A DNA stretch of 26,868 nt from a virus. Where the stretch lies: positions 1 through 26,868 of the IMG/VR virus record IMGVR_UViG_3300045922_000788, one strand, 5' to 3'. The translations under genes were made by a program, and so were the position numbers. Shown piece by piece: positions 1 through 6,359 of this stretch; positions within the stretch are counted from its first letter, which is position 1; every line of letters starts with the position of its first letter. Below the pieces are notes generated by a model. The model was not told the origin of the DNA. It saw only the letters and a program-made list of their open reading frames with translations, and did not search any database.

Positions 1-1
1 C

Positions 2-145
2 CTCGACCACTACGCGGCGGAGCTGTCCGTCACCGCTCCGGTGCGGAAGTGGTTCTACGAACCGGAGGAAGGCGTGCTGTATCGCCTGCGCTGCTCGCAG
101 TTTACCTCCGGCAGCGTCAACTACTGGCTCACGCAATGCCCGTGA
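2..145 (+). CDS. C-terminal end of a truncated protein, possibly tail fibre/spike
   Basis: The window opens inside a reading frame (codons from base 2) that gives 47 residues and stops with TGA at 143-145. It is not an ATG-initiated ORF here, so its start lies left of the window. The tail is rich in aromatic and small polar residues and ends SGSVNYWLTQCP. This resembles the beta-sandwich endings (TSGxVNYRxSQ-like) I associate with phage tail fibre or spike proteins, but that is only an impression from a short fragment. It is the first gene of a rightward unit whose next gene overlaps its stop codon, so it is probably translated in tandem with it. The virion module on the right contains no fibre gene, which makes a fibre here plausible. 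Function is otherwise undetermined. Confidence 0.55.
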   Translation, partial: LDHYAAELSVTAPVRKWFYEPEEGVLYRLRCSQFTSGSVNYWLTQCP

Positions 146-537
146 GCCGCCAAGCCCGGCCGCCTTCCGTGCTGCGGTCCGCGCCCACGGAGCCGTTCAG
201 GGACGTGAGCGAGGCGTGCATCTGGACGATGCAGACTCTCGTCGCGCGCCAGCAGGGCGCACGCATCCGTGCCGGCCAGGGAGTCGTCGCGCGGCCATGC
301 GAGCCGGACGACGTGGTGCGGGAGCTGGATCGGCTCTACCGCCAGCGCCGCATCGAGCTCGAACACGTCCGCATCCTGCGGGTCTACGGCGAGCGCGGAC
401 ACCCGCCCGATCCGAAGGTGCCCGCCGAGTCCTACGACGCAAGGCTGTGGCGGGAGGTCACGGAGCGCCTAAATGCCGCGCTGCGGCTGAAAGGCATCGT
501 CGCCGCGCATCTGTTGGAGGCCGCGCCTGGTGGGTGA
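136..537 (+). CDS. Unknown phage protein, 133 aa
   Basis: The start is ATG 136 or GTG 142. The latter makes the GTGA overlap with the preceding TGA that recurs throughout this genome; neither has a good Shine-Dalgarno. The 133-residue product has a basic, low-complexity first 25 residues, then helical-looking sequence with many Arg and Glu (LDRLYRQRRIELEHVRI around residues 85-100) and a C-terminal helix with LWREVTERLNAALRLKG. The composition suggests a soluble, charged, mostly alpha-helical protein, perhaps nucleic-acid binding. I do not recognise the family and assign no function. Its stop overlaps the start of the next gene by 8 bases. Upstream in-frame codons back to 49 lie inside the truncated gene in another frame and are not likely to be used. 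Confidence 0.6.
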   Translation: MPVSRQARPPSVLRSAPTEPFRDVSEACIWTMQTLVARQQGARIRAGQGVVARPCEPDDVVRELDRLYRQRRIELEHVRILRVYGERGHPPDPKVPAESYDARLWREVTERLNAALRLKGIVAAHLLEAAPGG

Positions 538-829
538 ACACGACGCGCCGCTGACCGTTCGGGTCGGCCGGTTGGAAGACGATCACCGCGAGCTGCGGAC
601 GGACCTGCGGGCGCTGACCGGAGCCGTCGCGGACTTGGCGAAGTCGGTGGCCGTGTTGTCGGAGCGGATCTCGCACATGCCGTCCATGCGCGGGGCGGAC
701 GTGGCTAGCGCGCCCGCCGCCGCCGCGCCGCCCGCGACTCCAGCGGCCACAGGGCTCGTGGCAGGCGGCGCGGCCCTGGGCGGCGCGATGGCCGCCAAGC
801 TTGCTATGTGGCTGGGCATCCCTGGCTGA
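530..829 (+). CDS. Small coiled-coil protein with C-terminal hydrophobic segment (XhlA/holin-accessory-like)
   Basis: GTG start at 530, preceded by GGAGG at 516-520, nine bases upstream. The 99-residue product has three parts. Residues ~8-48 form a charged heptad-like helix (VGRLEDDHRELRTDLRAL...LAKSVAVLSERI). Next is an Ala/Pro linker (~60-72). Last is a Gly/Ala-rich hydrophobic stretch (~73-99) ending LAMWLGIPG, able to span or sit on a membrane. That N-coil/C-membrane plan is the plan of XhlA-type lysis accessory proteins and of some small phage membrane-anchored proteins. No endolysin is visible in the window, so a lysis role is an inference. It is the last gene of the rightward unit and ends just before a strong hairpin. 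Confidence 0.6.
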   Translation: MGEHDAPLTVRVGRLEDDHRELRTDLRALTGAVADLAKSVAVLSERISHMPSMRGADVASAPAAAAPPATPAATGLVAGGAALGGAMAAKLAMWLGIPG

Positions 830-836
830 AGCGGCG

Positions 837-858
837 GGGCGGGGCGCACTCCCCGCCC
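837..858. terminator. Bidirectional GC hairpin between converging genes
   Basis: A perfect 8-bp stem, GGGCGGGG (837-844) pairing with CCCCGCCC (851-858) around a 6-base loop, fills the 33-base gap between the stop of the rightward 99-aa gene (829) and the stop of the leftward early operon (863). The stem works on both strands. There is no clear T-run, so termination may be Rho-assisted. Confidence 0.55.
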
Positions 859-862
859 GCGC

Positions 863-1111
863 CTATTCCACGCGCCAGCAGCGCGCTCCCGTCCGCCCCT
901 GCTCCGTCGTCTCGCGCACCACGTAGCGCGTGCCCAGCACGATGCTCGCGCGGCGCGCGGCCTGTTCCAGGGTGGACCGCTTGACGCCCGGCGCGAAGAA
1001 ACTGTGCCCCACCAGCATGGCGGAGAACGGGTACTTCGGCGGGCGGCCTGCGGACGCGCCGGCAGGCACCGGCACGTCCGTTTCGATCGCGTAGCTGGGG
1101 CTGCCGCTCAC
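863..1111 (-). CDS. Small DUF7303-like phage protein
   Basis: GTG start at 1111, overlapping the upstream stop in a GTGA tetranucleotide; stop TAG. The 82-residue product carries KYPFSAMLVGHSFFAPG in its middle, followed by basic residues and a short C-terminal segment ending CWRVE. The YPF-xx-M-xVGxSFF signature is the one I associate with the DUF7303 group of small phage proteins. They occur beside replication and recombination genes and have no established function. It is the last gene of the leftward early operon and directly follows the GapR-like gene. The family call is from memory of the motif. Confidence 0.6.
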   Translation of the reverse strand: MSGSPSYAIETDVPVPAGASAGRPPKYPFSAMLVGHSFFAPGVKRSTLEQAARRASIVLGTRYVVRETTEQGRTGARCWRVE

Positions 1112-1419
1112 AGCAGCTCCAACGCGCGCTCGTACAGGTCGCGCAACATGTCGCGCTCCTCCCGCTCCGCCGGGTCCATCCGACGCCGCCGCAGCACCTC
1201 GCGCACCGTCTTCGTGTCGAAGCCGGCGCTCTTGGCCTCTTGCATCACGTCCTTGATGTCGCTCGCCAGCTCGCGCTTCTCCTCTTCCAAGCGCTCGATG
1301 CGGTCCACGATGGACCGCAGCCGTTCGGCCGCGATGCCGCCGGCCTCGGTGTTGTCGCCCATCTTCGCCTCACGCGGGGGCGCGTCGTCGCGCGCCTCCT
1401 GCTTCCGTCGCTGCGGCAT
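1108..1419 (-). CDS. gapR: GapR/DUF2312-family nucleoid-associated protein
   Basis: ATG 1419 overlaps the upstream stop (TGATG) and has the strong ribosome site GGAGAAGGAGGGG at 1428-1440. The in-frame codons further upstream are shadow sequence. The product has 103 residues. The first ~28 form a charged, disordered-looking extension; residues 29-103 carry the family pattern RIERLEEEKRELASDIKDV, EAKSAGFDTKTVREVLRRRR and a final LYERAL helix. GapR of Caulobacter is a tetrameric DNA clamp that prefers overtwisted DNA ahead of replication and transcription and stimulates topoisomerases. Here it sits in the operon with the helicase, nuclease and SSB, so it probably acts on replicating phage DNA, or displaces host GapR. 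The N-terminal extension makes it longer than the roughly 90-residue host proteins. Confidence 0.88.
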   Translation of the reverse strand: MPQRRKQEARDDAPPREAKMGDNTEAGGIAAERLRSIVDRIERLEEEKRELASDIKDVMQEAKSAGFDTKTVREVLRRRRMDPAEREERDMLRDLYERALELL

Positions 1420-1622
1420 CAGATCAGCCCCTCCTTCTCCGCAAACCACTTCTCCACCCGCAGGTCGTCGTCGCCCTCTTCCAGGCTGTCGCCGTCCTCG
1501 CACACGGAGCGCGGAACCCACTTCTGGTCGGACCCGTCCTTCAGGTCCACCAGCACCGCGGCGTCGGTGGTCTTCACCACCTCGCCGCCGATGGCCTCGT
1601 ACTGCTTCGTCGCCCGCGCCAT
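1419..1622 (-). CDS. Small acidic conserved phage protein
   Basis: ATG 1622 overlaps the SSB-gene stop as TGATG. The 67-residue product is acidic and has a compact beta-like pattern: a variable-charge start, VVKTTDAAVLVDLKDGSDQK, WVPRSV, then an acidic loop and VEKWFAEKEGLI at the end. This W-x-P-x-S plus C-terminal W-x-A-E-K-x-G-L-I layout is seen in small proteins encoded beside phage single-strand-binding or recombination genes. I know no assigned function. The tight overlap on both sides (SSB upstream, GapR-like downstream) suggests it is translated coupled with them and may be an accessory of the DNA-handling module. Confidence 0.7.
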   Translation of the reverse strand: MARATKQYEAIGGEVVKTTDAAVLVDLKDGSDQKWVPRSVCEDGDSLEEGDDDLRVEKWFAEKEGLI

Positions 1623-2230
1623 CAGAACAGATCCCCCGGGCTGGTGGTGCCGCCGGACGCGCCGCCCTCGGGCGGCACCTCGACGTTGGCGAAGTCGTCC
1701 TCAGCGCGCACGCGGCTCCCCAGCGCCGTGCCATCGGCCACCTTCATCACGTTGTTCAGGCCGAAAGAGACGCCCTTGTTGCCCTTCTGGTCGTAGGCAT
1801 AGGGGTTCAGCGAGGCGATTACCCAGCAGCCTGGGTAGATGTCGTTCTCGTCGATGATCTGCTGGCGGTTCCGGTCCACGACGCCGGGCCGCTGCTTTGA
1901 CGAGACGTTGATGAAGATCCAACCGGGCTCGTAGCCTTCGCGGCCTTCCTTCTCCTCGGCCTTGCGGAACGGCGAGCGGAGCCCGGCCGGCGGCTTGCCG
2001 TTCCACTTCTCCATGACGCAATCATGCGCTGCCTTCTTCAGCGCCGCGAACTCCGGCGTTGCCTGCGCCTCCGGCGAGAACAGCAGCGTGCACGAGTAGA
2101 CGGGTTCCTTCCCCTGCTCGATGGCCTTGGGCCGGAACAGGGTGGGGAAGGAAAGGCGGGCCTTCGGCGTGATGAGCCGGGGCTTCTTCGGCTGGGTGGT
2201 GCCGCTTGCGGCGCCAAGCACGACGGTCAT
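1622..2230 (-). CDS. Single-stranded DNA-binding protein, DUF2815/Enc34 type
   Basis: ATG 2230 with AGGAGGG about eight bases upstream. The 202-residue product matches the Enc34/DUF2815 ssDNA-binding family (OB-fold, functionally like T7 gp2.5). Near the N-terminus it has ITPKARLSFPTLFRPKA, then YSCTLLFSPEA, a GYEPGWIFINVSSKQRP segment, and VIASLNPYAYDQKGNKGVSFGLNNVMKV around residues 137-165. It finishes with an acidic, glycine-rich tail ending GDLF. An acidic tail closing on an aromatic residue is the usual way such SSBs recruit partner proteins. It would coat single-stranded phage DNA during replication and recombination. It lies 17 bases downstream of the DUF2800 nuclease gene, a pairing common in phages. 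Confidence 0.88.
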   Translation of the reverse strand: MTVVLGAASGTTQPKKPRLITPKARLSFPTLFRPKAIEQGKEPVYSCTLLFSPEAQATPEFAALKKAAHDCVMEKWNGKPPAGLRSPFRKAEEKEGREGYEPGWIFINVSSKQRPGVVDRNRQQIIDENDIYPGCWVIASLNPYAYDQKGNKGVSFGLNNVMKVADGTALGSRVRAEDDFANVEVPPEGGASGGTTSPGDLF

Positions 2231-2247
2231 GGGGGTGCCCTCCTGGG

Positions 2248-3459
2248 CTACGTGTCTAAGATGGAGACGCCGCTGAAGTCCGCGATTGCGGACGGGGCCT
2301 GGGCGGGTCGGGCGTCGTCATCCCGCACCAGGTTGACGCCGCTGCTGATCTTCTCCACCAGCGGCTCCAACAGGTGCCGCCGCTCGCGCGGCAGCAGCTT
2401 CTCGATCTGCGCGGGGCTCTTAAGCTTCCGCACGTAGAGATCGTCATGCGGCACATGCAGCACCGCTTCGGCGGTCGGCACCTCTGCCTCGTCGCGCCAA
2501 CGGCGCGTCGCGCGCTTCGGCACCAACTTGTAGCCAGGCACTTCGGTGCCGCTCTCGGCCAGATGCAGCGCGTGGGCGCGCACGGCCGCCACCCATCCGT
2601 CGATCAGGTCGGCGGCGTTCAGCACCCGCACGATTTGGTCCATCGACAGCGTGGAGGGATCGGCGGGCACGCGGATGTCGGCGCCGTCGAAGTCGGCCGC
2701 CGCTTCCGTCAGCGCGCGCTTCTGAAGCGCCGGGCACACGGCGGAGGCCGGGCAGAACAGGCAATGATCGCCGGCCGCCAGCGGCGCGAAGGGGTCTTCG
2801 GTCGCAACGGCCGCGCGCTTCAGCTCGCCCGCCCAGTCCAGCAAGTCGAGGATGTCGATTTCCTCGCTGCGGATCGGGCCGTCGCGATGCGGCGCGCGGG
2901 GCTGCACGATGGTCAGCACCAGGCGCTCGATGCCGCCGCCCCCGGCGGCGTTCAGCAGCGCGCCAAGGCCGTAGTACCGGAGCTGCGGGTTGCCCCGCGC
3001 TTCGACGGCGTGGCCCTTGCCGTGCTTGTAGTCGAAGACGAAGAGCGTCCGGCGGGACGGCGAGATCACGCAGGCATCGTTGGTGCCGAACATGCCGGGG
3101 TGGACGCTCGACAGGTCAAAGCGCCGCTCGATCAGGAGGTGGTCGCCCTCCTGCATGGCCCCGTTCGGCCCCCGGATGCAGTCGATGAAGACCTGCACCG
3201 CCTCGGCCATCTCCTCGGTGATTTCCCAGGGCTGGCCGTTCACCGTTTCGGTCTGCCCGATGAAGCGCCATGGATTCTGGCGCTCCCGCAGGCATCGCTC
3301 CGCAAGCTGATGCGCGGCCGTGCCCTCGTCGGCGTAGACAGAGGAGCGGGACGGGATGCCCTCGCTCATGCGGATGGAGGCGGGGCACGCCATCCAGCGG
3401 TGGGCACTCGACGCGCCCAGCGTCGCGTGAGCGCGGGCGCTGTGCGCGTCGGCGGCCAC
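2248..3459 (-). CDS. DUF2800 PD-(D/E)XK nuclease with likely Fe-S cysteine set
   Basis: The preferred start is GTG 3459, two bases after the TGA of the preceding tiny ORF. It gives a 403-residue protein whose N-terminus (LGASSAHRWMACPASIRMSEG region, residues 14-34) is typical of DUF2800. Nuclease motifs follow: GTND at 125-128, FDYK at 142-145 and QLRYY at 159-163, the order of a PD-(D/E)XK/RecB-Cas4 fold. Cys25 together with Cys233, Cys236 and Cys242 reproduces the one-plus-three cysteine arrangement that holds a 4Fe-4S cluster in Cas4 and AddB. The protein would process DNA ends or branched intermediates beside the SSB and helicase of the same operon. The exact substrate is unknown. A longer reading back to 3657 is open but overlaps two small ORFs. 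Confidence 0.85.
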   Translation of the reverse strand: MAADAHSARAHATLGASSAHRWMACPASIRMSEGIPSRSSVYADEGTAAHQLAERCLRERQNPWRFIGQTETVNGQPWEITEEMAEAVQVFIDCIRGPNGAMQEGDHLLIERRFDLSSVHPGMFGTNDACVISPSRRTLFVFDYKHGKGHAVEARGNPQLRYYGLGALLNAAGGGGIERLVLTIVQPRAPHRDGPIRSEEIDILDLLDWAGELKRAAVATEDPFAPLAAGDHCLFCPASAVCPALQKRALTEAAADFDGADIRVPADPSTLSMDQIVRVLNAADLIDGWVAAVRAHALHLAESGTEVPGYKLVPKRATRRWRDEAEVPTAEAVLHVPHDDLYVRKLKSPAQIEKLLPRERRHLLEPLVEKISSGVNLVRDDDARPAQAPSAIADFSGVSILDT

Positions 3460-3461
3460 AG

Positions 3462-3554
3462 TCAGTACGCCTTCCCGCCGGCCGCCGCGCGCACCTCGAG
3501 GCGGTGGTCGGGGCGCTGGGCGTTTAACGCCAGCTTCTCGGCGGACGGGCTCAC
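3462..3554 (-). CDS. Tiny ORF, 30 aa, coupled to neighbours
   Basis: GTG 3554 overlaps the previous tiny ORF's TGA (GTGA), and its own TGA lies two bases before the DUF2800 GTG start. The 30-residue product is basic and polar (SAEKLALNAQRPDHRLEV in the middle) and shows no recognisable domain. Its only support is position: it fills the gap between genes exactly, with the same overlap style as the rest of the operon. It may be a real micro-protein or merely keep ribosomes moving into the nuclease gene. Confidence 0.35.
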   Translation of the reverse strand: MSPSAEKLALNAQRPDHRLEVRAAAGGKAY

Positions 3555-3646
3555 GCCAGGTCCTCGCCGTCCACAGCCAACGGCACTTCCACCACGGCGA
3601 TGTGCTCGCCGCAATCCGGGTGCCGCAGCACGATCTTCTCCTGCAT
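3551..3646 (-). CDS. Tiny ORF, 31 aa
   Basis: ATG 3646 with GGAG about eleven bases upstream; the stop overlaps the next tiny ORF. The 31-residue product reads MQEKIVLRHPDCGEHIAVVE and ends in an acidic GEDLA. The pattern of alternating hydrophobic residues and the strand-like HIAVVEVPL suggest a small beta hairpin, but no family is recognised. It lies three bases downstream of the 60-aa gene in the same operon. Confidence 0.42.
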   Translation of the reverse strand: MQEKIVLRHPDCGEHIAVVEVPLAVDGEDLA

Positions 3647-3649
3647 GGT

Positions 3650-3832
3650 CTACTCATCTCCTGGGTTGGTGGGGATCACGGAGACGCGCTCCCAGCCGTC
3701 TTCCTGGGTGCCGAAGTCCACGGCGGCTTCGCGCGCGGCGGCCTTCACCGCCTCCGCCTCCGACGCCGCCTGGACGTAGGTTTCGTGACTGCCGTGCTCG
3801 GCGTGCTCGACAGTCACGAGATATTCGCGCAT
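3650..3832 (-). CDS. Small acidic unknown protein, 60 aa
   Basis: ATG 3832, four bases after the stop of the AT-hook protein gene; stop TAG. The 60-residue product begins with a beta strand (REYLVTVEH). An alanine/glutamate helix follows (ASEAEAVKAAAREAAVDF), then a second strand (WERVSVIPTNP). A strand-helix-strand plan with an Ala-Glu helix is common in small phage proteins with a name but no function. The codon use matches its neighbours. I cannot assign a role; its place between DNA-binding and nuclease genes suggests an accessory of that module. Confidence 0.6.
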   Translation of the reverse strand: MREYLVTVEHAEHGSHETYVQAASEAEAVKAAAREAAVDFGTQEDGWERVSVIPTNPGDE

Positions 3833-3836
3833 GGCG

Positions 3837-4655
3837 TCAGGTCAGCGCGTCAGCGCCCGCCGGCTCGCTGACCGGCAGGCCCATCATCGCCGCGCCTTCG
3901 CGGGCGATCTTCGCCAGGCGCGGGTCCGCGTCGTCCGTGATGGCCGACACCTTCTCCGCGCCGCAGCGGTCCAGCAGCGCCTTCGCGACGTTGAATCCGA
4001 AGGTGGGCGCCGGGCCGCTGGCGATGGCCTTCACCACCGACAGCGCGCCGCGCCGGTCGGGCGTCACCGCCGCCATCGGGTTGCCGTCGATGTCCTTCCA
4101 GGCCATCGCGGGGGCGGCCGGCGTGGGCTGCGCGGCCGGCTGGGTCGCGGGGCCGGGCTGCGCGGCGGCTGCGGCCTGCGCCACGGCCGCGCGGGCACGG
4201 GCGATGGCGTCGTTCACCTCCTCGCGGCGCTCCGCCGGCAGCGCCGTCACGAGGTCCGCGTTGGCCTTCACCAGCGCGTCGATGGCCTCGATATCGGCGG
4301 CGTTGTGGACCAGCTCCACCAGCCGCTCCGTGGCCTGCCCGCTGTCGGTGAAGGCACCGCCATCCGGGTGCCCGTCAAAGCGGCGCACCTGCCACGTCAA
4401 GGCCGGCGCGGTCGCCTCGGCGGCCGGGCTGTTCCTGCGGGGGCGGCCGGGGCCGCGCTTGCCGGCCTCGCCGGAGTCGGCCGAAGTCGGCTGTGGCTGG
4501 CCGCTATTATCGACCGGCGGGCACGGCTCGGTGGTGGGGCGCGTCATTTCGCCCTCGGCCGGCGGCATCGGCATCTGCACGGCGAAGGGCCCGGTGCCGA
4601 TCTTACGGAACACTTCGTCCAGGGTGTTGCCCTGGATGGTCAGGGTGATGGTCAC
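3837..4655 (-). CDS. AT-hook-bearing protein of the replication module
   Basis: GTG 4655 with GGAG six bases upstream. The 272-residue product is modular. Residues 1-30 contain two strand-like stretches (TITLTIQGNTLDEVFRKI), followed by a Pro/Ser linker. A KRGPGRPRR motif at about residues 66-74 is a canonical AT-hook (core GRP flanked by basic residues), which binds the minor groove of AT-rich DNA. Then come a helical segment with many Ala and Glu (~105-165), a Pro/Ala/Gln linker (~165-185) and a C-terminal globular part (~185-272). It is encoded between the helicase and the nuclease, so it may tether recombination enzymes to DNA or act in origin recognition. No whole-protein family is recognised. 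Confidence 0.7.
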   Translation of the reverse strand: MTITLTIQGNTLDEVFRKIGTGPFAVQMPMPPAEGEMTRPTTEPCPPVDNSGQPQPTSADSGEAGKRGPGRPRRNSPAAEATAPALTWQVRRFDGHPDGGAFTDSGQATERLVELVHNAADIEAIDALVKANADLVTALPAERREEVNDAIARARAAVAQAAAAAQPGPATQPAAQPTPAAPAMAWKDIDGNPMAAVTPDRRGALSVVKAIASGPAPTFGFNVAKALLDRCGAEKVSAITDDADPRLAKIAREGAAMMGLPVSEPAGADALT

Positions 4656-4666
4656 GTGGATCTCCG

Positions 4667-4744
4667 TCAGAAGGTGGTGGGCTTGGCGATGCCGCGCACC
4701 AGCGGCATGAAGCCTTGCTGAAGCTGCGTGAACGTCTCGGTCAT
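4667..4744 (-). CDS. Tiny ORF, 25 aa
   Basis: ATG 4744 overlaps the helicase TGA as ATGA, and the ORF ends at 4667, twelve bases before the next gene. The product is MTETFTQLQQGFMPLVRGIA followed by five residues. It could be a translated micro-protein or a coupling ORF carrying ribosomes from the helicase gene to the AT-hook gene. The exact overlap is the main evidence; no homology is claimed. Confidence 0.4.
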   Translation of the reverse strand: MTETFTQLQQGFMPLVRGIAKPTTF

Positions 4745-6144
4745 GCGGGTACTGCCTCCTGCTGCTCGATGATCGAAGCGATGTCCCTGCTTTTTCGGAC
4801 CAGGGTGCGGACCACGGCCTCGTCGATGGTGCCGGCGAGGGTGGCGTAGCGGACCAGCACCGGACGGTGCTGATTGATGCGATGCACGCGCATGGCGGCC
4901 TGCGCGTTCTCGGCCGGAACCCAGGAGAGCTCCGCGAAGACGAGGTCGCTGGCGGCCGTGAGCGTCAGCCCCGTGCCCGCTGCCTGGATCTGCCCGATGA
5001 AGACGCGGCACGCGGGGTCGGCCTGGAAGCGGTCCACCGCCTCCTTGCGCTGCGCCTGCGGCGTCCGGCCGTCCACGACGACGGCGCCGAAGGGCCGCAG
5101 GTCTTCCAGCAGGATATTCGTCGTGAGCCGGTGCCAGCCGAAGACCACCAGCTTCTCCGACCCGCCCTCCATCTCGTCGCGCAGCAGCGCGCCCAGCGCC
5201 ATCGCCTTCAGCGCGGCCACGAGACGCCGGAGCCGCGACGTGCTCTCGTCGGATGCCGCTTCCAGCAGCTTCGCCGCCGCTTTGTCCGGGTCGCCGCCGG
5301 CCCGCTCCACCTCGCCCGCGAGATCCCGCAGCCGCGCCATGTCGCCCGGCTCCGCCACGGCCAGCGCCGCAGCCGCCTTCCCGTAGTCCCGCCAGCCCAG
5401 CGCGATTTCGGCCTCGCGGATGGGCGGCAGATCCTTCAGCACCTCCGCCTTCTTCCGCCGGAGCATCACGCGCCGGACGCGCTCGCGAAGCTCCTCCGCA
5501 TGGCGGACGCCGACGATCTTGGTCCGGTTCGTGTTGCCCAGCGGCACTTCGACGCAGTAGCGCCGCCGCCAGGTCCAGTAGGGCATGAGGCGCCCGTCCA
5601 ACATCAGCGCCTCGGGGCCAAAGGCCCGCAGCAGCGGCCACAGCTCGTCGGCGCTGTTCGGCATGGGCGTGCCCGTCAGGCCCCAGGCCCGGGTGCAGGC
5701 CGACAGCAGCCCGCCCGCCTCGTCGAGGTTCGGCCCCAAGACTGATCGAGCACGGGCGGACGTGCGGTTCTTCAGGAAGTGCGCCTCGTCGCAGATCAGC
5801 ACGTCCCAGCGGCACGCCAGCAGGGCGTTCCGCATGGCCGGCAGCTTCGCCCGGTCGTAGCTGACGACGCACGCAACTGGCCCGGTTACAGGCACCTCGC
5901 CCGGCGCCTGCGGCGCCACGATTCGCTGCCCCCCGCAACCCCAACGTGAAAATTCCGCGCGCCACACTTCGATCATTGATGCCGGGGTGAGCACAATTAT
6001 CCGTGAGCACGCGACGCTGGCGGCGGCGCGGATGGCCGTGGGGGTTTTCCCGAGGCCCATTTCGTCCCCCAGCACCGCGCGCTTGCGGGTCGCGAGCCAT
6101 GCGACGCCTTCTCGCTGGTACGGGAACAGCACGGGCGCGGTCAC
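4741..6144 (-). CDS. SNF2/SMARCAL1-type superfamily 2 helicase
   Basis: GTG 6144 overlaps the cro stop as GTGA. The 467-residue product has the complete helicase set: a Q-like YQREGVAWL at 9-17, Walker A GDEMGLGKT at 26-34, motif Ia VLTPASM at 51-57, DEAH at 119-122, motif III LTGTP at 156-160, motif V AAGTGLTLTAA at 388-398 and motif VI QAAMRVHRINQ at 415-425. This is the compact SMARCAL1-like form found in many phage replication modules. Such proteins use ATP to translocate on duplex DNA and anneal or remodel forks. The usual HRIGQ is HRINQ here. It is the second gene of the early operon, so it is expressed early, and probably works with the SSB and DUF2800 nuclease. Confidence 0.93.
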   Translation of the reverse strand: MTAPVLFPYQREGVAWLATRKRAVLGDEMGLGKTPTAIRAAASVACSRIIVLTPASMIEVWRAEFSRWGCGGQRIVAPQAPGEVPVTGPVACVVSYDRAKLPAMRNALLACRWDVLICDEAHFLKNRTSARARSVLGPNLDEAGGLLSACTRAWGLTGTPMPNSADELWPLLRAFGPEALMLDGRLMPYWTWRRRYCVEVPLGNTNRTKIVGVRHAEELRERVRRVMLRRKKAEVLKDLPPIREAEIALGWRDYGKAAAALAVAEPGDMARLRDLAGEVERAGGDPDKAAAKLLEAASDESTSRLRRLVAALKAMALGALLRDEMEGGSEKLVVFGWHRLTTNILLEDLRPFGAVVVDGRTPQAQRKEAVDRFQADPACRVFIGQIQAAGTGLTLTAASDLVFAELSWVPAENAQAAMRVHRINQHRPVLVRYATLAGTIDEAVVRTLVRKSRDIASIIEQQEAVPA

Positions 6145-6359
6145 AGCAGGGTGTCGGCGGAACGCCGGGGCGGCTCGATGAACGAGTCGGCCGTCACCTT
6201 GCCGGCCGTCAGCTCGCGGATTCGGTTCAGCGTGTCCGTCGTCGGCATCCTACGCAAACCGACACAATACCGACGCGCGGTCTCCGGCGTGACGCGGAGC
6301 GCGCGGGCCAAGTCGCTGTAGGTCCACCCCTGCTTCGTCCGCCACTCGTCGAGCGTCAC
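6141..6359 (-). CDS. Cro-like helix-turn-helix regulator
   Basis: I choose GTG 6359 because GGAGG lies six bases upstream of it; a TTG at 6365 abuts that site and is too close. The 72-residue product is one HTH domain: WRTKQGWTYSDLARALRVTP (about residues 6-25) followed by ETARRYCVGLRRMPTTDTLNRI, the turn and recognition helix of the lambda Cro/CI type. It has no other domain, as expected for a Cro. It is the first gene of the leftward replication operon, divergent from the rightward lysogeny genes, and a perfect palindrome covers its leader. It probably represses the opposing promoters and adjusts its own operon. Confidence 0.8.
   Translation of the reverse strand: MTLDEWRTKQGWTYSDLARALRVTPETARRYCVGLRRMPTTDTLNRIRELTAGKVTADSFIEPPRRSADTLL

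Noticed and set aside
2248-3657. Longer DUF2800 start at 3657
   Set aside because: The extra 66 residues are Arg/Pro/Trp-rich without family resemblance and overlap two small ORFs; GTG 3459 sits directly before the conserved N-terminus.
2374-4710. Rightward open frame of 778 codons across the early operon
   Set aside because: It runs antisense through several recognised genes (DUF2800, AT-hook protein) and across their boundaries; composition and lack of motifs mark it as a shadow.
4667-6100. Long leftward frame of 477 codons overlapping the helicase
   Set aside because: Only its last 25 codons outside the helicase make sense as a small ORF; the rest is the helicase gene read out of frame.
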